DNA from: Hyphomicrobium sp.
Lineage (GTDB): Bacteria; Pseudomonadota; Alphaproteobacteria; Rhizobiales; Hyphomicrobiaceae
Length of the DNA stretch: 64,000 nt
Assembly: GCA_002928735.1 (NCBI GenBank)
Contig: PERL01000007.1
Span: forward strand, 62,001 to 126,000
Direction of reading: 5' to 3'
Shown: piece by piece, positions 55,265-64,000 of the stretch
How positions within the stretch are numbered: position 1 is the stretch's first letter
Layout of the letters: each line of letters begins with the position of its first letter
Made by a program: the position numbers and the translations under genes
Notes under the pieces: model-generated
The model's database searches: none
The model's input: the letters and a program-made list of their open reading frames with translations, nothing else
What the model was told of the DNA's origin: nothing

Positions 55265-55627
55265 ATGTCCACCGTGCTGCTCGTCATCCACCTCATGATC
55301 GCCGCCGCCCTTGTCGGCATCGTGCTCGTGCAGAAGTCCGAAGGTGGCGCGCTGGGCATCGGCGGTGGTGGCGGCATGTTTGCCGGCCGCGGCAAGGCCA
55401 ACCTGATGACCCGGGCGACCGCCGCACTCGGGGCGGCATTCTTTACCACCAGCCTTCTGCTCACCGTCGTCTCGCAGCGCGCGACGGCTCCCGCCTCCGT
55501 TCTTGATCAGCCAGCTGCGACCGCGCCCGCAACGCCGGGCAGCGCACCTGCCGCTCCCACTGGCGACGCCCCCGCAGCCCCCGCCGGCGATGCACCGCGC
55601 GGCGGCATTCTCGACAAGCTGCGCTAA
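55265..55627 (+). CDS. secG: Protein translocase subunit SecG
   Basis: This 120-residue membrane protein has two helices (about 3-21 and 50-69) and the conserved loop VLVQKSEGGALGIGGGGGMFAGRG with ANLMTRATA, which is the SecG signature (shown in parts). The Ala/Pro-rich C-terminal tail of about 45 residues is typical of alphaproteobacteria. It assists SecYE in export. No strong ribosome site is visible beyond AGAAGG. Confidence 0.93.
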   Translation: MSTVLLVIHLMIAAALVGIVLVQKSEGGALGIGGGGGMFAGRGKANLMTRATAALGAAFFTTSLLLTVVSQRATAPASVLDQPAATAPATPGSAPAAPTGDAPAAPAGDAPRGGILDKLR

Positions 55628-55710
55628 GTCCCTTCAATCCGCCATGCGGAACATGGACAACCCGCACGCGTCCGGCCACAGTTGGCCGGGGCGGCCGGGG
55701 ATACGCAGAC

Positions 55711-56289
55711 ATGGCAAAATTCACGCAGCGCGGATGTGACGTCCTAAGCGTCCTCACCGCAATCGGGTCGCTGGCGGTGCTTAATGGCTGCGCTTCGGGC
55801 GGCCAGCCGCTCTCCCTGACGCCCGGCGGCCTGCCCGCCGTGACGGGCTATACGGAAGGCAATGCGGTCATGCCGCAAGGATATCAGGTGTCCGGCGGCG
55901 GCGACAACGCACTCCGCGTTACGGTCACAGGCTCGGCAACAACCCCCAACGAACGCCTCCTCAAAATCGCGCTCGCCCGTGCCGCGCAATATGGCACCGA
56001 GCAGAATAGCAAGACCTTCCGCGCAGCCGAGCCGGCCTATTCCGTGCGCTGCGGCAAGACCAGCGTGTCCGAGCGCGGCGCCACGCGCGCCCTCTCCCCC
56101 ACCGACTATCGCGTCGTCACCCTCGACGTAACCTTCGGCAAATCCTCCTCCGCCGATCCGGCCGACCGGCCCACCAAACCAACCGCCGCCGCACTGCTTG
56201 CTGAAATCCAGGCCGAGCAGATCCCGCAGGAAACGCAGGCCGCCCTGGCCGCCCAGTTGGCACAAGCCTGCGGCCGTTCCGCGCCGTAG
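55711..56289 (+). CDS. Putative lipoprotein of unknown function
   Basis: A 192-residue precursor has a hydrophobic N-terminus ending in a lipobox-like VLNGCASGG, so the Cys near residue 27 may be lipid-modified. The mature part contains GGDNALRVTVTGSATTPNERLLKIALARAAQYG (in parts), a helix-rich region and two more Cys (SVRCGKTS, QACGRS). The family is not recognised. It lies between secG and pyrG on the same strand, 83 bp after secG. Confidence 0.65.
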   Translation: MAKFTQRGCDVLSVLTAIGSLAVLNGCASGGQPLSLTPGGLPAVTGYTEGNAVMPQGYQVSGGGDNALRVTVTGSATTPNERLLKIALARAAQYGTEQNSKTFRAAEPAYSVRCGKTSVSERGATRALSPTDYRVVTLDVTFGKSSSADPADRPTKPTAAALLAEIQAEQIPQETQAALAAQLAQACGRSAP

Positions 56290-56292
56290 CGG

Positions 56293-56311
56293 CAACCGAC
56301 TCGGTTGTTTG
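56293..56311 (+). terminator. Weak terminator-like dyad before pyrG
   Basis: CAACCGA-C-TCGGTTG forms a short perfect dyad followed by TTT, 4 bp past the lipoprotein gene stop. The stem is short, so termination would be partial at best. Confidence 0.3.
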
Positions 56312-56392
56312 GCACACAACTCGAACGCGGCTGCTTAACCTCCCGTGGATGTGGCCATAAAGCCGCTTCGAATCGTGGCGGCGGTCGTGTAA

Positions 56393-58033
<1,641 letters not shown>

Positions 58034-58102
58034 CCAGCGCGGGCAACGATCCGGCTACGGGCTGAAACTGACGGCCGCCATTGCGCGTATGTGCTAACAG
58101 GT

Positions 58103-58118
58103 GGCTTCGGGAGAAGCC
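58103..58118. promoter_or_regulatory. Short hairpin in the leader of the small peptide gene
   Basis: GGCTTC-GGGA-GAAGCC forms a perfect 6-bp stem with a four-base loop, 42 bp upstream of the start codon at 58160. It has no T-run. It may be an mRNA structure only. Confidence 0.35.
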
Positions 58119-58159
58119 GGGCTGCCGGTCCCGCATGCCATTCGGATGAGGTTTGAGCT

Positions 58160-58309
58160 ATGATCAAAGCCATCGTTGCCCTCTTTGCCGCCGCCACGCT
58201 TGTGGCCACACCTGTCCTGGCCGACAGCAAAAAGAAGACCAAGTGCCCGGAAGGCATGGTCTATAAGCCCTCCACCAAAAAGTGCGTCTGGCCGTCCGGC
58301 TCCTTCTGA
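58160..58309 (+). CDS. 49-residue secreted peptide with two cysteines
   Basis: ATG 58160, preceded by GATGAGG, encodes 49 residues ending at TGA 58307-58309. Residues 1-21 (MIKAIVALFAAATLVATPVLA) are a clear signal peptide. The mature 28 residues are strongly basic at the start (DSKKKTK), with Cys29 and Cys42 that could form one disulfide around PEGMVYKPSTKK. It ends 9 bp before the glycosyltransferase start. I do not recognise a family. The clean signal and ribosome site make it a convincing gene. Confidence 0.75.
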   Translation: MIKAIVALFAAATLVATPVLADSKKKTKCPEGMVYKPSTKKCVWPSGSF

Positions 58310-58318
58310 GCCGAAGCG

Positions 58319-59761
58319 ATGGCGCGGAGCGGGCAGGGGGCCGGCCGGCTGCCTCAATGCCTCTCCACCTCCGTCACACGTCCTCACGCGCCCTGGATCA
58401 TCGGTGGCGGCGCCCTCATCGGCGCCGCCATTTTACTCGCATGGATGTCTCCGCGCTTCGCCTATGACATCGACCTGATGAATAAGCCGGTGCTCTGGTT
58501 CGCCGCCGGCCTCATCGCAGCGGGCCTGATCTACGCCGCCGCCACGCCGAACCTCATCGCCCATGCGCTTGATCGGCGCGACGCGTCCACGGCCGCCGTC
58601 CTTGCCATCATCATCGGCGCGGGACTTCTGGCCCGCCTCATCCTCTTTGCCAGCGAACCGGTCCTGGAGGACGACTTCTACCGCTATCTGTGGGACGGCT
58701 CGGCCACCGCGATCGGCAACAATCCCTATGCGGTCGCCCCCGCCGACGCGGCGGCCTCGGCCAAGCTCCCGCCCGATGCCGCCCAGGTCCTCGACCGCGT
58801 CGGCCACGCCGATCTGCGCACTGTCTATCCCCCCGTTGCCCAGCTGGCCTTCGCCGCGGCCCACCAGATCGCACCCTGGAGCCTCACCGCATGGCGCGGC
58901 ATCGTGTTGGCATTGGATCTGGCCACGCTCGGGATCCTGCTCGTGCTTTTGAAAGACGCCGGCCGCTCTCCCATGTGGTCCGCGCTCTATTGGTGGAACC
59001 CGCTCGTCATCTTTGCGCTGGCGAACGGCGCCCACATGGACGTCGTCGTTCTGCCGCCGCTCGTGCTGGCCCTGCTCCTCGCAGCCCGCGGCCGGACGGT
59101 CCTCGCCGCCGCCGCGCTTGCTGTGGCGATCGGAGCTAAGATCTGGCCGGTCCTGCTGCTGCCCCTCGTCCTGCGCCCCGCTCTCAAATCCCCCGCCCGC
59201 CTCATCGCAGCCACCAGCGTGCTAGCGGCCCTGCTCGCGCTGCAAGCCTGGCCGATCCTCGCTGCCGGCATCGATCAATCGTCGGGGTTCGTCGCCTATG
59301 CGCAATCCTGGCAACGCAACAGCGCCTTGTTCCCGCTTATCGAGACGATGGCCTCATGGATCGTCGGCAGCGAAGCGGCCGGTTCAGTAAGCCGCGCGGC
59401 CTTGGCTCTCCTTTGTGGCGCCGTGGCCCTCGCGGTCGCATGGCGGCCCTATGTCACGACAGAGCAACTCATGACCCGGGCGGCCATCGTCGTGGCCACG
59501 CTCCTTCTCGCGGCGCCCGCCCAATACCCCTGGTATCTGGTCTGGCTCGCTCCGTTTCTCCCGTTTTTGCCTTTACCGGGCCTGCTGCTGCTCGCCGGCA
59601 CCTTGCCCCTCTACTACACCGCGTTCCACTTCGCGCCGCGCCAGCAGATCGGCATCTATAACGGCATCGTCGTTTGGATCGCCTGGCTACCGGTATGGGC
59701 CCTGCTAACGCGCGATGTTTGGCGACGACGCCGCGCGGGCCGCCGGCTGATCTCGCCCTGA
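58319..59761 (+). CDS. Multi-membrane-spanning GT-C glycosyltransferase (GT87/mannosyltransferase-like)
   Basis: This 480-residue protein has about eleven or twelve hydrophobic segments. An early loop carries an acidic motif (SEPVLEDDFYRYLWDGSATA) of the kind that binds metal and the polyprenyl-phosphate sugar donor in GT-C enzymes. NPYAVAPAD and TVYPPVAQLAFAAAHQ follow, resembling GT87-type polyprenyl-phosphate-mannose transferases. It should transfer a sugar on the periplasmic face to a lipid or glycan acceptor. The acceptor is unknown. Confidence 0.78.
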   Translation: MARSGQGAGRLPQCLSTSVTRPHAPWIIGGGALIGAAILLAWMSPRFAYDIDLMNKPVLWFAAGLIAAGLIYAAATPNLIAHALDRRDASTAAVLAIIIGAGLLARLILFASEPVLEDDFYRYLWDGSATAIGNNPYAVAPADAAASAKLPPDAAQVLDRVGHADLRTVYPPVAQLAFAAAHQIAPWSLTAWRGIVLALDLATLGILLVLLKDAGRSPMWSALYWWNPLVIFALANGAHMDVVVLPPLVLALLLAARGRTVLAAAALAVAIGAKIWPVLLLPLVLRPALKSPARLIAATSVLAALLALQAWPILAAGIDQSSGFVAYAQSWQRNSALFPLIETMASWIVGSEAAGSVSRAALALLCGAVALAVAWRPYVTTEQLMTRAAIVVATLLLAAPAQYPWYLVWLAPFLPFLPLPGLLLLAGTLPLYYTAFHFAPRQQIGIYNGIVVWIAWLPVWALLTRDVWRRRRAGRRLISP

Positions 59762-59809
59762 CGTGTCAGATCGATTGCCAGCCCACAGAGACTGCGCGCG
59801 GCCCCAGCT

Positions 59810-60373
59810 TCAGAGCGGGTTGATCAACAGCTTCACGAGACTGGTGTGCGGCTTTTTTGGCGGCTCTGGCCGCTTCATCGGCTGCTGCTTGGCCGTGCGC
59901 CGTGTCGGCGAGGTGTAGCGCACGCCGACAAGGAGGCCCTGCCGCCACATCACCTCGCAGTCGACCTCCAGCCGGTCGGCCGGCATGAACAGCGTGAACT
60001 GATCCGGCACCCGGTCACGGGAAATGTTGCCGCCGCGCTGGGCCGCCACTTCCAATCGCGCGCCCGTCGAAGACGTATCGCGAATGGTGCATAGGATCGA
60101 CGCCGTAAGGCTAGAATGTACGATCTGAGCGCCAAGACGCGTGGGCGTCCGCCGCGCCCACCGTGCCTCTGACCCGGCCTGTACCTCTTGCGACAGCATG
60201 CTTGGCTGCGAGGTCATGGCCATAGCGGGAGCCACCGGGCTGTCTGAAACGGGCGCAGCCGCCTCTGCAGCCTGCACGGGTTCGACAGGTGCCGTCGCGG
60301 CTGGAGCGCGCGGCGCAGGAGCGGATTGGCGCAACGCGGAACGCTGGCCGAATGTCGGAGTCTTAGGAAGCAT
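59810..60373 (-). CDS. PilZ-domain protein (probable c-di-GMP receptor)
   Basis: ATG 60373 gives 187 residues. The first 80 or so are Ala/Pro-rich and probably disordered. A PilZ domain (about 85-160) follows, with RRTPTR supplying RxxxR and RDTSSTGARLE supplying the DxSxxG c-di-GMP-binding motif. The C-terminal tail is basic (RRTAKQQPMKRPEPPKK). Such proteins control surface, motility or polysaccharide functions in response to c-di-GMP. It is convergent with the glycosyltransferase. Confidence 0.82.
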   Translation of the reverse strand: MLPKTPTFGQRSALRQSAPAPRAPAATAPVEPVQAAEAAAPVSDSPVAPAMAMTSQPSMLSQEVQAGSEARWARRTPTRLGAQIVHSSLTASILCTIRDTSSTGARLEVAAQRGGNISRDRVPDQFTLFMPADRLEVDCEVMWRQGLLVGVRYTSPTRRTAKQQPMKRPEPPKKPHTSLVKLLINPL

Positions 60374-60508
60374 CACCCACCTCGATGCAAGAAATACCGT
60401 CTTCACTGTAGTCGGAAGGCGTTTCGAGGCCGTTTGCAGATTTCCTAAATTTTTAAGTAACTCTTCGTTCTTTCACGGTTCGCAGACGCGCCGGGCCAAC
60501 CAGTGCCC

Positions 60509-62233
60509 TCAGCCAGACCTGTTTTGCAGTTCCTCGGCCTTCAGTTCCTTCTTCGACAACTTGCCGATCATCGTCTTCGGCAGGCTATCCCGGAACTCGA
60601 TGGCCGCGGGCATCTCAATCTTGGACAACTTCGGGCCCAAATGGCGCCGGATATCGTCTTCCGTCGCCGCGTGACCAGCCTTCAACTTGATGAACGCCTT
60701 TGGCGCCTCGCCCCTATTCGGGTCGGGGATGCCAATCACCGTCACCTCTTCGACTGCCGGATACTCGTAGATCGCCTCTTCAACCCGCCGCGGATAGACG
60801 TTGTAGCCAGAGCAGATGATGAGATCCTTGATCCGGTCGACGATCTGGAAAAAGCCGTTCTCGTCCATGATGGCGACATCGCCCGTCCGCAGAAAGTCGC
60901 CCACGAACTGGTTGGCCGTCTCATCCGGCTTCTTCCAATATCCACGCATGACCTGCGGTCCCTTGATGCACAACTCCCCGCGTTCGCCCGGCGCCACCGG
61001 CAACGTCGGGTCGCCAAGATTGCGCAGGGACACGATCGTGCCGGGCAGGGGCAAGCCGATGGACCCGGGCGGCGGAGGCACACCTTCGATCGGATTGCAC
61101 GTCACAACGGGCGAGGCCTCAGAAAGTCCATAGCCTTCGACGAGTTTGCACCCCGTCGTCGCTTCGAACTTCTGCTTCACTTCCAAGGGAAGCGGTGCGC
61201 CGCCCGACAAACAGAATTTCAGCGATGTCAGGTCGTAGGACTTGATCTTCGGATGGTTCTGGATCGCGTTAAAGAGCGTCGGCACGCCCGGCATGATGGT
61301 GGGCTTCACCTTTGCGATCAGCGCCAGTCCCTCATCCAGCGTAAAGCGCGGCATCATCACGATTTCGGCGGCTTTTGCGATGCCGAAATTCATGACAACA
61401 GTCATCGCGAACACGTGGAAGAACGGCAGCACGCCCATCACGCGCTCTTGGCCCTGTCCAAGATCGGGCGCCCACATCATCACCTGCCGCGTATTGCGGG
61501 TCAGGTTCGCGTGCGTCAGCATCGCACCCTTCGGCGTTCCCGTGGTGCCGCCCGTGTATTGCAGGACAGCGATGTCTTGTTCGGGATCGATGGCCACCGG
61601 CGCGGGCTTGGCGCCTTTCACCAGCATGGCACTTTCCAGCACGATGTGCTGCGCGGCCGCCGAGGCTTTTGGCTTGGCGATCTGCTTGCGCTTGAACAGT
61701 TTGAACAACGTGCTCTTGGGCGACGGCAGCAGATGGGCAAACGAGCACACGATAGCCCGCGGCAGGACGCCTTTCGTCAGCAGCGCATCCACCTTCTCAA
61801 ACAGCATTTGAAGGTCGAGCGTCACCATGATCTCGGTCTCGCTGTCCTTCACCTGGAAGGTCAGTTCCTCGACCGTGTAGAGCGGATTGTAATTGACGAC
61901 CGTGGCGCCTGCTTTCAGTGCCGCATAATAGTAAACGATGAAGGTCGGCGAATTGGGCAGAAACAGTCCGACCTTGGTTCCTTTGCGCACGCCGAGACGT
62001 TGGAGCCCCGCCGCCGCCGCATCAACCGTGGCGCCCATCTCGGCATAAGAGGTGATCCGCCCGAAGAAATTCGTGCACGGGCGCTTAGGGTAGGCGCGCA
62101 CGGCATCGTCCAAGAGACTGAAGACTGGGCCATCGGGAATCTCAGCGAACCAGTCGACATTCGAAGGATAGCGGCGCAGCCACGCATGGGGTGCGGCACT
62201 GTCGATCGGGGTGGAAGGAGCCATCTCGGTCAT
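60509..62233 (-). CDS. fadD: Long-chain fatty-acid--CoA ligase
   Basis: ATG 62233 gives 574 residues of the AMP-forming ligase family. The P-loop YTGGTTGTPKGAMLTHANL binds ATP. GYGLSEASPVVTCNP and FLRTGDVAIMDENGFFQIVDR (in parts) give the A5 and A8 motifs, and the catalytic Lys lies in PKTMIGKLSKKEL near the end. It activates fatty acids for FadE, FadJ and FadI encoded 20 kb away. GGCAGG precedes the start. Confidence 0.94.
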   Translation of the reverse strand: MTEMAPSTPIDSAAPHAWLRRYPSNVDWFAEIPDGPVFSLLDDAVRAYPKRPCTNFFGRITSYAEMGATVDAAAAGLQRLGVRKGTKVGLFLPNSPTFIVYYYAALKAGATVVNYNPLYTVEELTFQVKDSETEIMVTLDLQMLFEKVDALLTKGVLPRAIVCSFAHLLPSPKSTLFKLFKRKQIAKPKASAAAQHIVLESAMLVKGAKPAPVAIDPEQDIAVLQYTGGTTGTPKGAMLTHANLTRNTRQVMMWAPDLGQGQERVMGVLPFFHVFAMTVVMNFGIAKAAEIVMMPRFTLDEGLALIAKVKPTIMPGVPTLFNAIQNHPKIKSYDLTSLKFCLSGGAPLPLEVKQKFEATTGCKLVEGYGLSEASPVVTCNPIEGVPPPPGSIGLPLPGTIVSLRNLGDPTLPVAPGERGELCIKGPQVMRGYWKKPDETANQFVGDFLRTGDVAIMDENGFFQIVDRIKDLIICSGYNVYPRRVEEAIYEYPAVEEVTVIGIPDPNRGEAPKAFIKLKAGHAATEDDIRRHLGPKLSKIEMPAAIEFRDSLPKTMIGKLSKKELKAEELQNRSG

Positions 62234-62263
62234 CACCTGCCTGCCAATGGGTTGACGCAGCAC

Positions 62264-62702
62264 ACTTTTTCAGTCGATGCGCGGCCCATGGCGCCGCCGG
62301 TCTTGTGGTCCTTGATACAACTTGGCCCGATGCGGCGCCAAGACCACTTCTCTCCGCTGCTGAACAATGCTCGAAAGCAGCCCGTAGGGCCTAGCTCACC
62401 GGCACCATTGAACACTTTTTCATGGTTTCGGACTAGACCAATGACGAGCCAGGGGCATCGAACCTGGGGACGGCTGTGTCGGCCGGCCTGACGCCGGCGC
62501 CAGTTTGCCGGACACGGAAGGTCTGCGGTGGCCATCGACGGCACTGGAGGGCATTTGCTCCGTGTAGCCGGGCTTTGGTCGGCTGGACTTGGAATGCCTT
62601 TAAGGTTATGTGACGGCCTAGCTTGTTGCGAAATCTGTCGTGACCTAGGAACAGATTAGGGAACCTGTATCCAGTGCCGGCCTTCAAGGGGCGGGGACTG
62701 GT
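62264..62702. other. Divergent intergenic region between fadD and the acyl carrier protein gene
   Basis: About 440 bp without a supported gene. It should hold promoters in both directions. A perfect dyad GCCGGC-CTGAC-GCCGGC lies near 62481-62497. I found no tRNA, riboswitch or clear -35/-10 pair, although an A/T-richer stretch at about 62605-62670 is the best place for the acp promoter. Confidence 0.4.
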
Positions 62703-62714
62703 GTGGAGAGCGAT

Positions 62715-62984
62715 ATGGACGAAGTGGCGACCAAGATCATCGAGATCCTCAAGAAGCACATGAAGGAACCTCGTGACGACATTTCGCTTTCGACGCAGCT
62801 GACGGATCTCAAGATCGAATCGCTCGACCTCGCGATGATCGTGTTCGACATCGAAGACACCTTCGGTATCGAGATCCCTTACAACGCCAACGAAGACGTT
62901 GAAGACTTCAAAACCGTCGGCTCCGTGGTCGATCGCGTGAAGTCGCTGATGGCTGGCGGCCCCGCCGCCGCCGCGAAGGCCTGA
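62715..62984 (+). CDS. Specialised acyl carrier protein
   Basis: ATG 62715, with GGAG 6 nt upstream, gives 89 residues. The phosphopantetheine attachment Ser36 lies in LKIESLDLAMIVFDIED, with Glu replacing the usual Asp of the DSL motif. A following segment EDVEDFKTVGSVVDRVKSL ends the four-helix fold. The sequence is clearly not housekeeping AcpP and resembles NodF-like or other dedicated carriers. It is followed by a ketosynthase gene, so the pair probably builds a special acyl chain for a lipid or surface molecule. Confidence 0.85.
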   Translation: MDEVATKIIEILKKHMKEPRDDISLSTQLTDLKIESLDLAMIVFDIEDTFGIEIPYNANEDVEDFKTVGSVVDRVKSLMAGGPAAAAKA

Positions 62985-63114
62985 TGTTGGCCGGGACGGC
63001 ATCAGCCGTCCCATCGCTCGCGCCAGCAAACGATTTCTGCCCGGCAGCGAAGCGTCATCGTGCGAATGAAAATTTTGCGGTCCGGCATCCGCCGGCCAAA
63101 GCGTGAGTCTTGTC

Positions 63115-64000
63115 ATGTCCGAAGCAAAGCGCCGCGTCGTCATTACCGGGATGGGCGCCGTCACGCCGATCGGCACCACGGTCGATGAATTCTGGGCCAG
63201 CCTCCGCGCCGGCAAGTCGGGGGTCAGCGAATTGGGCGGCTTCCCGCTCGAAGATCTAAAAATCCTCATCGCCGCCCAGATCAAGGACCTCGACCACAAG
63301 GCCCGCCTCAAGCACTTCAAGCGCGATCGCATCATTTCGCTCGCCGACCGCTACTCATGGTTCGCAGCCATCGCCGCCGACGAAGCCGTGCGCATGTCCG
63401 GCCTCGAGATGCCGATTGCCGACCCCTATCGCTCGGCCTGCATCATCGGCTCCGGCGCCGGAGGCCTCGTCACCTTTGAGACCGCCTACCGCGATCTCTT
63501 CATCTTGAACAAGCGCGCCACGCACCCCCTCACACTGTTGCGCATCATCGGCTCCTCGGCCGCCGCCCACGTCGGCATCGAATTCGGCGTCAAGGGCCCG
63601 ACGTTCGCCACCTGCTCGGCGTGCTCGACCGCCACGCACGCCATCGGCATCGCCCGCGACTACATCCAGAGCGGCATGGTCGATGTCGCCATCGCCGGCG
63701 CCTCCGAGAGCGTCATCAACTACGGCACCATGAAAGCCTGGCAGGCGCTCCACGTCCTCTCGCCGGAAGGCTGCTTCCCCTTCGCCAAGAAGCGCAACGG
63801 CACCGTGCTCGGTGAAGGCGCCGGTATCCTGGTCATGGAAAGCCTCGAACACGCCCAGGCGCGCGGCGCCACCATCCTCGCCGAACTCGTCGGCTACGGC
63901 ATGGCCTCCGACAGCCAGGACATGGTCAAGCCCACCGTCGAGGGCCCCTCTGTCGCCATGCAGAACGCGCTGAACGACGCCGGCCTCAAGCCTGACGCCA
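63115..64000 (+). CDS. Beta-ketoacyl-ACP synthase (FabF/NodE-like), cut by the window end
   Basis: The frame opens at ATG 63115 (GTG 63103 is possible) and stays open to the window edge, giving about 295 residues of an expected 410-430. RRVVITGMGAVTPIGTTVDEFW is the KAS II N-terminus. The active-site Cys is in TCSACSTATHAIG. The two catalytic His residues would lie beyond the edge. It condenses malonyl-ACP with an acyl primer, presumably on the carrier protein encoded 130 bp upstream. Confidence 0.9.
   Translation, partial: MSEAKRRVVITGMGAVTPIGTTVDEFWASLRAGKSGVSELGGFPLEDLKILIAAQIKDLDHKARLKHFKRDRIISLADRYSWFAAIAADEAVRMSGLEMPIADPYRSACIIGSGAGGLVTFETAYRDLFILNKRATHPLTLLRIIGSSAAAHVGIEFGVKGPTFATCSACSTATHAIGIARDYIQSGMVDVAIAGASESVINYGTMKAWQALHVLSPEGCFPFAKKRNGTVLGEGAGILVMESLEHAQARGATILAELVGYGMASDSQDMVKPTVEGPSVAMQNALNDAGLKPDA

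Overview
This 64 kb window is GC-rich, densely packed chromosomal DNA from an alphaproteobacterium, most likely of the order Hyphomicrobiales (a Hyphomicrobiaceae-like relative is my best guess, with low confidence). The placement rests on a glnB-glnA pair, an EipA/DUF1134 envelope protein, the gene order phoR-pstSCAB-phoU-phoB, a ppiD-trpE-trpG-trpD-trpC-moaC-moeA block divergent from tpiA, and secG near pyrG. I see no rRNA, tRNA, transposase, integrase, phage gene or CRISPR array. Most of the window is core metabolism.

Layout. (1) 0-2.4 kb: the 3' end of an unknown gene, then glnB-glnA on the minus strand, with a well-formed sigma-54 promoter before glnB and a tandem 39-bp hairpin repeat after glnA. 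(2) 2.4-11.9 kb: nnr metabolite repair, a secreted TPR protein, a photolyase, two tandem L,D-transpeptidases, an EipA-like protein with an unusual N-terminal half, ferredoxin-NADP reductase and a small secreted repeat protein. (3) 12-24.9 kb: a nine-gene minus-strand operon for diamine and omega-amino acid catabolism (spuC-like, puuD, puuA, puuC, gabD, gcdH, gabT, omega-amino acid:pyruvate aminotransferase, mmsA), with a divergent TetR regulator. (4) 24.9-32.9 kb: the phosphate-limitation regulon phoR-pstS-pstC-pstA-pstB-phoU-phoB. (5) 33-37.1 kb: a small sulfur-related island holding a DUF2892 membrane protein, a Crp/Fnr regulator, a dual CDGSH iron-sulfur protein, soxZ and soxY, divergent from a SoxS-like thioredoxin and a flavocytochrome-c-type sulfide dehydrogenase flavoprotein. 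(6) 37.4-44.7 kb: beta-oxidation genes fadE, fadJ and fadI, plus cyclopropane fatty acid synthase. (7) 44.7-53.6 kb: the tryptophan operon with an embedded SixA-like phosphatase and an unknown Cys-rich exported protein, then moaC and moeA. (8) 53.7-64 kb: tpiA, secG, pyrG, several small exported proteins, a GT-C glycosyltransferase, a PilZ protein, fadD, and the start of a specialised acyl carrier protein/ketosynthase locus that runs off the window.

How the genes work together. The diamine operon reads as a route from putrescine through gamma-glutamylated intermediates to GABA and succinate. Its extra genes would also let C3 (beta-alanine) and C5 (5-aminovalerate, glutaryl-CoA) products be consumed. 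The usual oxidase PuuB is absent and an aminotransferase may replace it. The sulfur island contains the SoxYZ carrier without the rest of the Sox enzyme system, which suggests sulfane-sulfur handling or sulfide detoxification rather than full thiosulfate oxidation. These two regions are the most interesting in the window. I did not find a system that is clearly without precedent.
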